A DNA stretch of 45,028 nucleotides from an uncultured Sulfurovum sp. (GTDB taxonomy: Bacteria; Campylobacterota; Campylobacteria; Campylobacterales; Sulfurovaceae), in contig CACVAS010000058.1 of the NCBI GenBank assembly GCA_902727855.1, positions 1-45,028 of the forward strand. Direction: 5' to 3'. Positions 15,314 to 24,973 of this stretch are shown here, one piece after another. Within the stretch, counting starts at the first letter, position 1, and each line of letters begins with the position of its first letter. Under the pieces are notes generated by a model, which worked only from the letters and a program-made list of their open reading frames with translations, searched no databases and was not told the origin of the DNA. The position numbers and the translations under genes were made by a program.

Positions 15314-16322
15314 AGCCTAATGTAGATAATTCTATAATATCACCATCTTTATAGAGTTTGGTACCAGTGATAAATGCAGGTTTATCTACTTCACCTAAAT
15401 CATATACTTTAGACTGACTCAAATCATCAGACAATACAATCAATGACCCTTGCTGATCGAGTGCATACACCTTGTTATCTAGTACTGTAGCTACTGAGTA
15501 GTGTGCAAACTTGAATTTTTTCTTCGCTAGCTCTTGTAGTTGACTATCTAACTTAATGACATCGCCCTCTTTTGTAAAAAGATAGACTTTATTGCCAAAT
15601 ACACTCACGTCAGATATATTTGCTTGGTATTCTAATTTTCCGTTGTTACCTATAGTAATAAGGTTTCTTGGTGTTGCGGCTACTAATGTGTTACCCATAC
15701 GAGAAAGGTGTACCACATTATTAAAGGCTCTTTTACTACTCAAATAGACCACTTTAGCATTGTCTGTATTATAGATATCTACGATAATGAGTTTACCATC
15801 TAGCATAGGCATGACAGCCAAATTGTCTATGAAAATTGGACTTGCTGCTCTAGTATCTATTGCAAATGTTCTTTCAGAACGATTTTCAATGATTTTTTTA
15901 TTTTCTTCAATTTGATAAATACCAAAGGTGTTGTTATTTAAAATATATGCGACAACACCAGCATTGATACTAGCAGAAACAATAGGCGTATGAAGTGCAA
16001 CAGCACGTAGTACTTCTCCTGAGCTCTTTTCAATAATATGTAAGACACCATCTACATTTGAAGAGAGCACATATTTTTTACTTTCACTTAAAAACCTATA
16101 TCCTTCTTGAAGCTTTATACTACTCACTCCAGATGCACCAATGTATTTTTTACTTTTTAAGGTTGCACCATCGCCACTAAGATCAACAATACTCTCTCCA
16201 TAAGAACTACTAGGGGCACTGTGCGTTCTTTCTGGTTCAAAATATTTCTTACCACTACATGCAGAGAACATAAGTGATACCAAACTTAATAGTGTGATTG
16301 AGAGATATCTATTTTTCATCAT
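15306..16322 (-). CDS. BamB-like beta-propeller lipoprotein
   Basis: A lipoprotein signal peptide ends in the lipobox FSAC (residues 18-21), so the mature protein is lipid-anchored in the envelope. The rest shows repeated strands such as SSGEVLRAVAL, DGKLIIVDIY, KEGDVIKLDSQL and QQGSLIVLSDD, the pattern of a PQQ-type beta-propeller. This and the adjacent YfgM-like gene copy the yfgM-bamB neighbourhood of other proteobacteria, which supports a role in outer-membrane protein assembly. Sequence similarity to BamB itself is not obvious by eye, so the function is inferred. Confidence 0.68.
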   Translation of the reverse strand: MMKNRYLSITLLSLVSLMFSACSGKKYFEPERTHSAPSSSYGESIVDLSGDGATLKSKKYIGASGVSSIKLQEGYRFLSESKKYVLSSNVDGVLHIIEKSSGEVLRAVALHTPIVSASINAGVVAYILNNNTFGIYQIEENKKIIENRSERTFAIDTRAASPIFIDNLAVMPMLDGKLIIVDIYNTDNAKVVYLSSKRAFNNVVHLSRMGNTLVAATPRNLITIGNNGKLEYQANISDVSVFGNKVYLFTKEGDVIKLDSQLQELAKKKFKFAHYSVATVLDNKVYALDQQGSLIVLSDDLSQSKVYDLGEVDKPAFITGTKLYKDGDIIELSTLGYE

Positions 16323-16365
16323 CTTTACCTTCTTTTTTGTATTTCTTATCGTATTCTAAAATGGG

Positions 16366-16944
16366 CTATTTTGCTGTAAGTGTTGAATGTTTTAACAATG
16401 TTGCAATTTGTGCTAAAGGTGAATTTTCAGTGATAAGTTCTAGTTTTGCTATAGCACTTTTTGAGTCACCAGATTTCATAGCTAAATATGCTTCTTGTAA
16501 AATAGCCATCTCTTTGTGTAATACAGAATCAGAACTTTTATTTTCTAATCCTGCCACAGTGTATTTACTTAAGTCCGCTATGACTTTGTTTGTACTATTT
16601 TCTAGTGTAGCCAATGTTTTGGTATCTTCATCTTTACTTGCCTTCGAAAACGTAAATAGATCGTAAAGTGCAATGTTTTTTTCTTTAAGTATTGCTAATG
16701 CTTGTGTATCGCTGTCGTTTTCTTGCAATGTTAAAAATGCTTTATTCGCCTCTTCTAGACTCTGCTCATGCATACTCTTCATCACGTTTGAGCCAATAAA
16801 GTAAGCAACCAACCCAATGGCAACTGTCCAAATTAGAAATTTATATTTCTTATAGAGTGTTTCTAGCTTAAAAACACTCTCCAGTACTTTTTCATCACTA
16901 CTTAATTCTTTTTTTACTTCTCTGCCTGCATCTGCAATATCCAC
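16366..16944 (-). CDS. YfgM-like single-pass membrane protein
   Basis: The 192-residue protein has a charged cytosolic N-terminus, one membrane helix at about residues 38-55 (FLIWTVAIGLVAYFIGS), and an alpha-helical TPR-like domain with EEANKAFLTLQEN and KSGDSKSAIAKLELITENSP. This matches YfgM-type proteins that sit next to SecYEG and help chaperone traffic in the periplasm. It precedes the BamB-like gene, as in other proteobacteria. The ribosome binding site TAGGAGAAC is clear upstream of the ATG. Confidence 0.65.
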   Translation of the reverse strand: MDIADAGREVKKELSSDEKVLESVFKLETLYKKYKFLIWTVAIGLVAYFIGSNVMKSMHEQSLEEANKAFLTLQENDSDTQALAILKEKNIALYDLFTFSKASKDEDTKTLATLENSTNKVIADLSKYTVAGLENKSSDSVLHKEMAILQEAYLAMKSGDSKSAIAKLELITENSPLAQIATLLKHSTLTAK

Positions 16945-17004
16945 AGTGTTCTCCTAGGGTAAATTCATTTGTATATATTATACCCTTAAGAGTTAAGAAT
17001 TGGA

Positions 17005-19227
17005 TTACAACTCCACAACTGTAATACCCAAATTACCCGGCATTCTATAGAATTTTCCTATTTTAGGATGCTTTTTAAGATATTCGCCTACCAGTTTAGA
17101 GAGTACTCCCCCTCCCGTACCATGAATAATCTGAACTTCATTAAGATTATTGACAAGGGCATCTGAAAGAAACTTATCCACTGTGTCTAATGCTTCATCG
17201 GCGTACATGCCTAAAAGTTTGACCGAAACTGCCGCACCGGATTTTTCCACTGTAACATTGGCTTTTTTTGGTTTTGGTTTCATTTTTGCCAATGGTGTAG
17301 TACTACGTCGTTTAAGTTCACTAAGTGGTACTCTCATTTTAAGACCATCCACAATGATAGTGGCATCTTTACCACGCAAAGACAATAACTCACCCTTATG
17401 TGAACGGTATTTCACTTTATCGCCTTCTTTAAGTGGAATACTCTCCTCTTTTTGAATCTGCTTTTGCTTAAAATCTTTACGCTGATGTGCAACATTAAGC
17501 AGACGTCTACCTTCCTTAGATTCCTTTGCATTGAGTGCTTCTCGTGCCTTTTTTGTTGCTGCATTGTAACGATTTTCTAGTGTTGCTATGGCTTTTCTAT
17601 GTTGTTCCTCAAGTTTAAATGCATTTTCTTCTAATTGAGATTTTTTCTTCTCAACTAAGTCCAAATTTTCATCTATTTTATTTATTTTAGTGCGCATTTC
17701 ACGCTCTAATGTTGTGGACTTTTCTATAAGTTCATTGAGATTATCTTTGTCTTCGCCATAAATCACTTTTGCCTTATTGACAATGCTTATGGGCACGCCA
17801 TAACGTTGTGCTGTCTCAAATGCATAAGACTTCCCTATGCTTCCCTGTAAAAAGGTATACGTAGGCATTCGTCTCTCTTCATCATACAATGCAGCTATGA
17901 GTTCTACTTCATCGTCTGATGCCATAAGTGAAGCCAAACGCTTATGGTGAGTAGTCACAATAAAACTGATACCCTTTTTACGTAGTTCATCTAACATCAC
18001 CCTAAAAAGCGAAGCGGCTTCATCTGAATCTGTACCAAGTTCTATTTCATCTACACCTACAATAGCGTCTTCTTTTGTGAATAGTTTTGCAAATTCTTGC
18101 ATACGTCCTGCAAAAGTAGAAATATCATTTTTAACAGATTGTGGATCATCAATCACTGCGTCAACACTCTTATAGTGACCTACCCTTGTCTTAGCCGCAT
18201 CACATTTAAAAGGTAATAAGTATTTAGATAAATAAACAGCACTAAGCATGGACTTAAGTAGCATCGTTTTACCACCAGCATTCACACCAGTTACTAACAT
18301 AATTTGTTTACTAAAATCAATGGTAATAGGAACGGGTTTTTCTATGGCTGGGTGTGCAAAACTTTCTAGTTTGATACCTTTTTGTTTAGAAGGTATTACA
18401 AACTCATACTCTTTTGCCCTAGCAAAACTTACCCTTGCCTGATAGTGATCAAAACGATCAAACTCATTATTGATAAAGGTTAAAAACTTTTCCCATGTAA
18501 AAAAGAGTGCAGATATCTCTTGGCAATAACGGTAAATAATCTCCTCTTTATTTGAGAGTAGTTGTGACTCTTTCTCTTTTAAGTAAGCAATACTTTGAGG
18601 TAAAATGTAGAAGAACCCTCCAGCACTTCTTGCTACTACTGTTGCTTTTATGGCATTATTAAATCCACCACGTACGAGTAAGGTTTCTTCCCCGCCATTA
18701 AAATGTATTTGCGTATCAACCAAATAGTCTCTTAGTTTAGAAGAGTGTGCCAATTTATAAAGACTCTCTTTAATCTCTATTTTGTTTTGTTTCATCGCAC
18801 GTTCTAGTTTATACAGTTCAGGGTCACGCTCAGGATTGATGTTTCCTTCTTCAGTAAAATACCCAATAATCTCTTCTATCTCTTCAGGTATCTTTATATT
18901 GGCTATCCAACCAATGAGTGGTTCGGTAAAACCTACTGTATTTAAGGTATTAAAATAAGATATCATACTAATAAAAGCATAAATTTCATCTAAACTAAGT
19001 ACAGCCTGTTTTCTAATACGTGCCAACTGCATGTCTAAGATTTGCACTTTAGGTGGTGAAGAAAACTGTATGTTAGAAAGAGATTTTATATACCTAGCAT
19101 GCTGATTAATATCGCCCATCATAGCAACAGGCTTTTCTCTGGCTAAAAACTGTTTAAACTGCTGGACATAACCATCTAAATCTAATTTTTGTATGATTGA
19201 TTTTTCATTTTTTTGTTCTTCTAGCAC
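17005..19227 (-). CDS. mutS2: endonuclease MutS2
   Basis: The 740-residue protein lacks the mismatch-binding domain of MutS. It has the MutS core and clamp, the ABC-type ATPase with Walker A GVNAGGKTMLLK (about residue 315) and Walker B AIVGVDEIELGTDS, a long coiled coil (about 500-600), and a C-terminal Smr domain with VQIIHGTGGGVLSKLV. In Helicobacter MutS2 suppresses recombination and repairs oxidised bases; elsewhere it splits collided ribosomes. Its length is normal. It is probably the first gene of the minus-strand operon running through xer. The divergent esterase starts 61 bp away, so that gap holds both promoters. Confidence 0.95.
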   Translation of the reverse strand: MLEEQKNEKSIIQKLDLDGYVQQFKQFLAREKPVAMMGDINQHARYIKSLSNIQFSSPPKVQILDMQLARIRKQAVLSLDEIYAFISMISYFNTLNTVGFTEPLIGWIANIKIPEEIEEIIGYFTEEGNINPERDPELYKLERAMKQNKIEIKESLYKLAHSSKLRDYLVDTQIHFNGGEETLLVRGGFNNAIKATVVARSAGGFFYILPQSIAYLKEKESQLLSNKEEIIYRYCQEISALFFTWEKFLTFINNEFDRFDHYQARVSFARAKEYEFVIPSKQKGIKLESFAHPAIEKPVPITIDFSKQIMLVTGVNAGGKTMLLKSMLSAVYLSKYLLPFKCDAAKTRVGHYKSVDAVIDDPQSVKNDISTFAGRMQEFAKLFTKEDAIVGVDEIELGTDSDEAASLFRVMLDELRKKGISFIVTTHHKRLASLMASDDEVELIAALYDEERRMPTYTFLQGSIGKSYAFETAQRYGVPISIVNKAKVIYGEDKDNLNELIEKSTTLEREMRTKINKIDENLDLVEKKKSQLEENAFKLEEQHRKAIATLENRYNAATKKAREALNAKESKEGRRLLNVAHQRKDFKQKQIQKEESIPLKEGDKVKYRSHKGELLSLRGKDATIIVDGLKMRVPLSELKRRSTTPLAKMKPKPKKANVTVEKSGAAVSVKLLGMYADEALDTVDKFLSDALVNNLNEVQIIHGTGGGVLSKLVGEYLKKHPKIGKFYRMPGNLGITVVEL

Positions 19228-19288
19228 TAATATTTCCTCTAACGAATAATGAGAATTATACTATAATACCTTCAAGATAAGGAAGCTT

Positions 19289-19897
19289 ATGAAAACTTTA
19301 CTCTTTGCTATTGCTGTCATTTTTACACTCACATTATTTAAACCAAAGGAACCACAGATTCAAATGTTAAACGCACAAGATACTATACTTGCCATTGGTG
19401 ACTCACTGACCTTTGGATATAACGCTCCCTCTTCAAAAAGTTACCCTTCTGTTTTAGCACAACTCACTGGACACAAGATTATCAATGCAGGTATTAACGG
19501 AGATACTTCATATGATGGTCTACAACGCTTGCCACAACTACTTCATGACCCGTCGATTACACGTATGATTTTATGTTTTGGGGGTAATGATATACTCCAA
19601 AACCTACCATTAGATAACCTCAAAACTAACTTAATAGAAATGATACGTATGGCTAAAGAAAAAAATATAGAAGTACTACTTGTTGGCGTACCAAACATGA
19701 CACTTTTTGGGCTCTCATCACTAGAACTGTATGAAGAGGTAGCAGAGAGTGAAGAGGTAGCACTAAGTTCTGACATACTTGCAAATATACTCTCACAACC
19801 TTCACTTAAAAGTGATCAAATACACCCAAATGCTAAAGGCTATAAGCAGATGGCAGAGAAAATTTATGAGAGTCTTAAAGCGTATCATCTATTGTAG
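19289..19897 (+). CDS. SGNH/GDSL esterase, TesA-like
   Basis: The 202-residue protein starts with a hydrophobic signal-type segment (LLFAIAVIFTLTLF), so it is exported or membrane-anchored. The four SGNH blocks are present: GDSLTFGY with the Ser nucleophile, GINGDTSYD, CFGGNDIL, and DQIHPNAKGY with Asp and His. These are the residues of TesA-type lysophospholipase/arylesterases. It is alone on its strand between mutS2 and the exporter gene. AAGGAAG precedes the ATG. The natural ester substrate is unknown. Confidence 0.9.
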   Translation: MKTLLFAIAVIFTLTLFKPKEPQIQMLNAQDTILAIGDSLTFGYNAPSSKSYPSVLAQLTGHKIINAGINGDTSYDGLQRLPQLLHDPSITRMILCFGGNDILQNLPLDNLKTNLIEMIRMAKEKNIEVLLVGVPNMTLFGLSSLELYEEVAESEEVALSSDILANILSQPSLKSDQIHPNAKGYKQMAEKIYESLKAYHLL

Positions 19898-19935
19898 GAT
19901 GCGATTGTTATTGCACCCTACTTCACATGATGTGA

Positions 19936-22707
19936 CTATTTTTTACCAAAAATATACTTTGGTTTAAAAATAAACAGAAGTATAGGTAAAAGCGTTAAAG
20001 AGGTAAATACATCTATCACCACTGCTTCTGTAATATAAACAGAAAGTCCCCATGTATTACCAAGGTCTGTTGCCATCAATGGTATAAAGGCTGCAACAAG
20101 TACTACTACAGATATAAGTACAGATGAACCAGTTGTTGAGACTGTATTTCTCAAGGCTTGTGTCCAGTCACCTAAACGTTGATATTCATCTTGAAGTTTA
20201 GAGATCATATAGATACTATAATCAACCCCTAACCCCATGGCAATACTAAGCGTCACTAGGTTTCCAAAGTGTAAATTACCACTCCAATTTCCTGTTGAAC
20301 TAAAGTAACCTGCTAACCCATACTGTGCAAAGAGTGTGGTTCCCAAAATAACCATGAGGAAACCTGACATTAACAATGATCTAAAGATAAGTGATGCCAC
20401 TACAAAAATAGCCAAAGCTGTACCGAGTGGATTCATAATCCAGTTTTCATAGGTTACGTCTCTTGTTGCTTCAGTTGCACCCAAGAAGCCACCAATACCT
20501 GGTTTAATGTACGCTTCAGATGTGTCATCTGCTATCCTACCCGTATCACCCGACGCATCTGCATTTCTATATCCAAAATTTACTTTTTCAAAACCTTTGT
20601 CGTTTTTATGTTTTTCTATATAATCTTGTAAAAACAACATCGCCTCATGTGTCTCTTTTGGATGCATAGTGTTAATAAATCCTAAGATAACCCCTGAGTT
20701 ATAATCTTGTGCGACCATTGAACTTAAGTCACCTGGGGCTGAAGCCATATCAAGTAATCCATTATATGTAGACAAAATATCATTTGGATCTCTGTCATCT
20801 TCTGCATCCTTAGAGGTAAGGAATTTTGAAGATGGAACTTCAAAGTTATCAAAATTAAGTTCGTTTCCTTCACTCATCAGCAGTAAATTAGCTATACGTA
20901 TATATTGCGAGTAAGACGCAGTAAAACCAATGTATTTATTTTTACGTATCTCCGTCTCCATCATAGCCATGGCATTAATCACCTCAATATCATTCATAAT
21001 ACCTGGTGCTGGATCATTATCTGGATCGTAACAATTTTTAGCAGGAAGCTCTGTTTCAGCATCTATAGCTGCGTCATAGAGTTCATAATAGGCATCATCA
21101 CACTCTGGAGCCAATGGATGTTTTGCACGTATTGGAATACTAAACGATATAACCCCTGGCATAAGTGTATTTAAATGGAAAATATCTTGTACCGGCGTAG
21201 AATCCACTTTAAATGCAGCTTGCGCATAGTCAATTCCTTTTTCAACCCCTGGCATAATGTCAAGTTGGTCTGTCGTTAAAGCCAATTCTACTTTTTTAGT
21301 AAAAGGTCTGTCATCATTTGTAAATGCGGCAAGTCCATCACCAATCTTAGTATAGTGCCAAGAAGCCAAAACAATAGCCAACACAACACCTAATGGAATG
21401 AGACGTCCAAAACCTTGTGTCATAAACACAACCGCATCACTCATTTTTCTCTCCCAAGCATACCCAACTTTGACACTGCTAGTAGTACTCATCGCCTCTT
21501 TATCTGGGAAAACCACCATAAGCAAAGGAATCAATGTTGATGTTGTGAGTAGCAATGAGAACATACCAAACATACCAAAATACGCATAAGCTTTGTAAAA
21601 TGAGATATCAACAGAAGCAAGCGTAGCAAACCCAATGGCATCTGTTACAATGGAAAGTACTGCTGGTACTATAGTGAACCCTAAAGCGACATAAGCACCA
21701 TTAAAATTATTTTCTCCCTCATTTCGTGCTTGCATATAGCGCCTTGTGACTTGTATGGCGTGTCCCATACCCACTGCAAGTATGAGCATAGGGGTAAGTA
21801 CCATCATCGTGGTCAATTTAAACCCAGAAAAGCCCATAAGCCCAAGCGTCCATACAATACTAATACCAACCCCTAAAAGTGGGAAAGTAGCCCCTCTAAT
21901 TGATTTTGTTTCTATATATAAGATAAAAAATGCAATGAGAATAGAAGCAACAAAAAGATACCAATGGTCAATAAGTTGAACCATCATCCATGCCAAGAAG
22001 TAAGGTTCTCCAGCTATTGCTACATTGACTCTATCATCATCAGCATAAGGTTTGACCATGGCTACAACATTCCGTACCCACTCAACATATTTTTCTTTTA
22101 CGCCATTGTTGAAATCTGCGATAATAAACGTTGCTTTAGCCACACACTCTGGCTCAGAGTTATAACACTTTTCGCCCGTTTTAGGGTTTACTTCATGAAG
22201 TACCATTGGCTTTAATACAGGGTTATTGTCTAGTCCTTCTTTCATAAAAGCCAATTGTTCAGAAGCTACTTTTTCATCGTCGAGAGAAATACCTGTATTG
22301 GGTATGAGTCTTTTAAAAGAGAGTGAACCATCTTCTGTCACACCCATGTTTTTTACTTTTTGTGCTGCAATACTAATAAAGTTAGCCGTACTTGCTGTAG
22401 GCATCTTTGCAATTTTATTATGTATCTCTTGTGTCATATTGATAAACCAAGGCTGATAAATATCACCCTCTTCTACTTCTAGACTCACAACAAATAGATT
22501 TCCCATACCAAAGAAACCCTCTATAAAGTTATTGGTTGAAACATATTTATTGGTTTGGGGCAGTAAGGTATCAGGGTCATTTCTAATATCTATATTTTTA
22601 ATTTGCAATGCTGCAAACACTGTAGCTATAAATGTGATAGCCAATATGATCCATTTAAAACGAAGTACAAATTTTGCATATTTAAAGGAGAGTTTATTTT
22701 CATTCAT
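19936..22707 (-). CDS. RND/MMPL-family exporter
   Basis: The 923-residue inner-membrane protein has the RND plan: a first helix (about 14-33), a large periplasmic domain, a block of helices (about 255-425) with a sterol-sensing-domain look, a second periplasmic domain, and a last helix block (about 765-920) with GLGVDYSIYMISK. It resembles the HpnN/MMPL exporters that move lipids or hydrophobic compounds. Upstream in the same direction lie a DUF1302 outer-membrane protein and two LolA-like proteins, a set often found together. The three parts could form a lipid path across the envelope. The cargo is unknown. Confidence 0.88.
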   Translation of the reverse strand: MNENKLSFKYAKFVLRFKWIILAITFIATVFAALQIKNIDIRNDPDTLLPQTNKYVSTNNFIEGFFGMGNLFVVSLEVEEGDIYQPWFINMTQEIHNKIAKMPTASTANFISIAAQKVKNMGVTEDGSLSFKRLIPNTGISLDDEKVASEQLAFMKEGLDNNPVLKPMVLHEVNPKTGEKCYNSEPECVAKATFIIADFNNGVKEKYVEWVRNVVAMVKPYADDDRVNVAIAGEPYFLAWMMVQLIDHWYLFVASILIAFFILYIETKSIRGATFPLLGVGISIVWTLGLMGFSGFKLTTMMVLTPMLILAVGMGHAIQVTRRYMQARNEGENNFNGAYVALGFTIVPAVLSIVTDAIGFATLASVDISFYKAYAYFGMFGMFSLLLTTSTLIPLLMVVFPDKEAMSTTSSVKVGYAWERKMSDAVVFMTQGFGRLIPLGVVLAIVLASWHYTKIGDGLAAFTNDDRPFTKKVELALTTDQLDIMPGVEKGIDYAQAAFKVDSTPVQDIFHLNTLMPGVISFSIPIRAKHPLAPECDDAYYELYDAAIDAETELPAKNCYDPDNDPAPGIMNDIEVINAMAMMETEIRKNKYIGFTASYSQYIRIANLLLMSEGNELNFDNFEVPSSKFLTSKDAEDDRDPNDILSTYNGLLDMASAPGDLSSMVAQDYNSGVILGFINTMHPKETHEAMLFLQDYIEKHKNDKGFEKVNFGYRNADASGDTGRIADDTSEAYIKPGIGGFLGATEATRDVTYENWIMNPLGTALAIFVVASLIFRSLLMSGFLMVILGTTLFAQYGLAGYFSSTGNWSGNLHFGNLVTLSIAMGLGVDYSIYMISKLQDEYQRLGDWTQALRNTVSTTGSSVLISVVVLVAAFIPLMATDLGNTWGLSVYITEAVVIDVFTSLTLLPILLFIFKPKYIFGKK

Positions 22708-22837
22708 GATTGTATCCTGTAAGGTAGTCTAAAATATTTTATAATCACATAAAAAGTTTAGCTAGTTAAATATGATTATAAAAAATTATTTGAACCCAAA
22801 TGATGTACTAACTGCCGTAGGTTTTGGGTTAAACGCA

Positions 22838-22870
22838 TATATCTAGAGTAAATGCTTCACTCTAGATATA
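22838..22870. terminator. 12-bp stem hairpin between the DUF1302 gene and the exporter gene
   Basis: TATATCTAGAGT (22838-22849) and its exact reverse complement (22859-22870) enclose a 9-base loop, 13 bases after the DUF1302 stop. No strong T-run follows. It could partly end the transcript or protect the upstream mRNA so that the outer-membrane protein is made in excess over the exporter. Confidence 0.55.
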
Positions 22871-22882
22871 ATCTTATATGGG

Positions 22883-24964
22883 CTAGAAAATATATTTAGC
22901 ACCTATTTGTATATTTGACATCTCTTCAAATTGTCCAAATACACCATTCTTATCACCACCATATTTATTCCACTCTGCCGTCAATAAGATATCATCTGCA
23001 TAACTATATTCTAAATCAAGTCTATTCCAGTATCCGCCATCTTCTTGTTCATAAAGGAAAAGGTTATTCACACGAAGTGCATCTGACTCCAAGAAAGGCT
23101 TAGATAAAAAGAGTGTGTACATAATTTGATGTTCTTCTGCTTTTTTAAAACCATTGGTAAGGCTAAGTGTTGCAGGGTTAGCAGTAAACTTTCCATAGCT
23201 TTGTGTGTTACCTGTATATTGAACTTGTTCATCTGTGTAGTCAAGGTTCCATGTATCCATAAACTGTAAAGAGACAAAGAGGTTTTTACCTACAGTCACA
23301 TCTGCTCCAATGACATATTTAAAAATATCTGCATCTTGCATTGTGAGTGCTCCAGCTAGGTCTCCATAGGCTAACTTTCCTAAATCAACTTGAGGTACTT
23401 TTGAACCCTTATCATAGACAAACTCTCCTCTTAATACCACTGGCATGAAAGGTGTATCAATCGCATAATCAAAAGAAGCACCAATCGTATCTACCCGGTC
23501 TACACTTTGTTCAAAGACAAGACTAGCAGGACCACTAGCTGAAGGATTATATTGTCCACCAGATGCTGTTTGAAGTGCCATAGTTGTTGTTTGGTAAGAA
23601 CCTGGTGTTCCTGCAGCAACAGGTGCACCCATTCTATTAAATGTGCCTGCAACTGGTGTAGCTGTCAGTTCTTCACCATTTGCAGCTTCCCAATGTAAAT
23701 TAACCATAGGGTTGTTTTCCCAGTGACGGTAATAGTTCAACGTATAGTTCAACCCAAAATCCGTCCCTTTTTTATAACGAATACCAAAGTTATGATTTTT
23801 CAATTTTTGACTTAAGTCATTGACTCTATAGACTGTATTCATCCCAATAAATCCATTGAATGTTGCAAATGTTGTATCACCTAAATAATCAAAAATATCA
23901 TTTTGTGTGCCATGTTGCACATTCATCTGACCATCAAACAGATTTGTTTTTGCTTGAATACCATTTGGCGCAGGTCTATGCACAACACCATAAAGCATCT
24001 GTGCACCATTAGGTCCACCTACTGCTGGCAATCCTATACGTGTAGGATCTGCCCCTGGCTGAGAACTTAAAAAGCCTGATACATCAGGTATTTGTGTAAA
24101 GCCATTGACTGTCATACCAGCAAAACCTTGAAGTATCCCATTGCCAGGCATCATACCAAACACACCAGAGAAAGCACCATCAAAGGCACCTGCTACTTTA
24201 CCAAACTCTTTTCCTATTTGGAAAAAACCATTTCTTTGCCCAGTAATAGAAGCCGCACCTAAACTGACAAAAGGCTGCCCTTGATCACCAGTATTTACAT
24301 CATAAAGACCTGGAATTTGGTTAATACGCCCTACATCTGGTACCCAAACCAATTGTAAAGAATCATTCTCTCCTAAATCTTTTTCTGCAACAAGCATCCA
24401 GAGTGGAATCCTACTATCTTCCATAGTATTTTGTCCCCATTCTCTAAAGTCCGTAGGGTTAATAATATCTAGAAATTTAACACCATCGGCTTTCCCCCAT
24501 ACGACTTGCTGTTTACCTAAACGGAAATCCCAACCTTTATAGGCAGTGTCAATATAAAGTTCTCTAAGGTAGTCATTTTGCGTATAGTTTCTATGATGTT
24601 CATAGCCCTCTATACCTTTGGTGTCGGAAGTCAACTGTAACTCTGAGTGAAAACTCGTATCTTCACCCAATTCTCCATTGATAAAGAGTTTTAGTGTACC
24701 TTCAGCTTTATGTAAATCTCCACGGTCATGTCTGTCTAAACCATTCACTCTTTGTCCATCTTGCGTATATGCTGCAATTTCAGTCTTTAAATATCCAGAG
24801 ACTTCAAGAGTTGATGTCTCTTCAACCTCTTCTACTTCTTCAGTAACATTAGCATCTACAACTTGTGTCTCTTCTACTGGCTCTGTCAAATCACCTCCAG
24901 CAAAAGCTGGAAGTGATAAAGCAGCAATCACAACTGATGAGAGTACAATATTTTTTGTTTTCAT
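22883..24964 (-). CDS. DUF1302-type outer-membrane protein
   Basis: A signal peptide (VVIAALSLPAFAGG) is followed by an acidic linker and a long beta-barrel. LEVSGYLKTEIAAYTQ, YLRELYIDTAYKGWDFRLGK, QQVVWGKADGVKFLDIINP and TDFREW match the conserved start of DUF1302 proteins. The protein ends NIQIGAKYIF, with a terminal Phe as expected for barrel insertion by the Bam complex. It is 693 residues long, normal for the family. The gene lies only nine bases after the LolA-like gene 24974-25963. DUF1302, LolA-like and MMPL genes together suggest transport of a hydrophobic compound to the outer membrane. Confidence 0.85.
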   Translation of the reverse strand: MKTKNIVLSSVVIAALSLPAFAGGDLTEPVEETQVVDANVTEEVEEVEETSTLEVSGYLKTEIAAYTQDGQRVNGLDRHDRGDLHKAEGTLKLFINGELGEDTSFHSELQLTSDTKGIEGYEHHRNYTQNDYLRELYIDTAYKGWDFRLGKQQVVWGKADGVKFLDIINPTDFREWGQNTMEDSRIPLWMLVAEKDLGENDSLQLVWVPDVGRINQIPGLYDVNTGDQGQPFVSLGAASITGQRNGFFQIGKEFGKVAGAFDGAFSGVFGMMPGNGILQGFAGMTVNGFTQIPDVSGFLSSQPGADPTRIGLPAVGGPNGAQMLYGVVHRPAPNGIQAKTNLFDGQMNVQHGTQNDIFDYLGDTTFATFNGFIGMNTVYRVNDLSQKLKNHNFGIRYKKGTDFGLNYTLNYYRHWENNPMVNLHWEAANGEELTATPVAGTFNRMGAPVAAGTPGSYQTTTMALQTASGGQYNPSASGPASLVFEQSVDRVDTIGASFDYAIDTPFMPVVLRGEFVYDKGSKVPQVDLGKLAYGDLAGALTMQDADIFKYVIGADVTVGKNLFVSLQFMDTWNLDYTDEQVQYTGNTQSYGKFTANPATLSLTNGFKKAEEHQIMYTLFLSKPFLESDALRVNNLFLYEQEDGGYWNRLDLEYSYADDILLTAEWNKYGGDKNGVFGQFEEMSNIQIGAKYIF

Positions 24965-24973
24965 TTTATTCCC

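Noticed and set aside
17150..17455. Plus-strand frames opposite mutS2 and the exporter gene
   Set aside because: They have biased composition, no start signals, and sit fully inside well-recognised genes.
22793..22830. AACCCAAA/TTTGGGTT inverted repeat upstream of the exporter gene
   Set aside because: The 8-bp arms with a 22-base loop are AT-rich and could arise by chance; the nearby 12-bp stem is much stronger.
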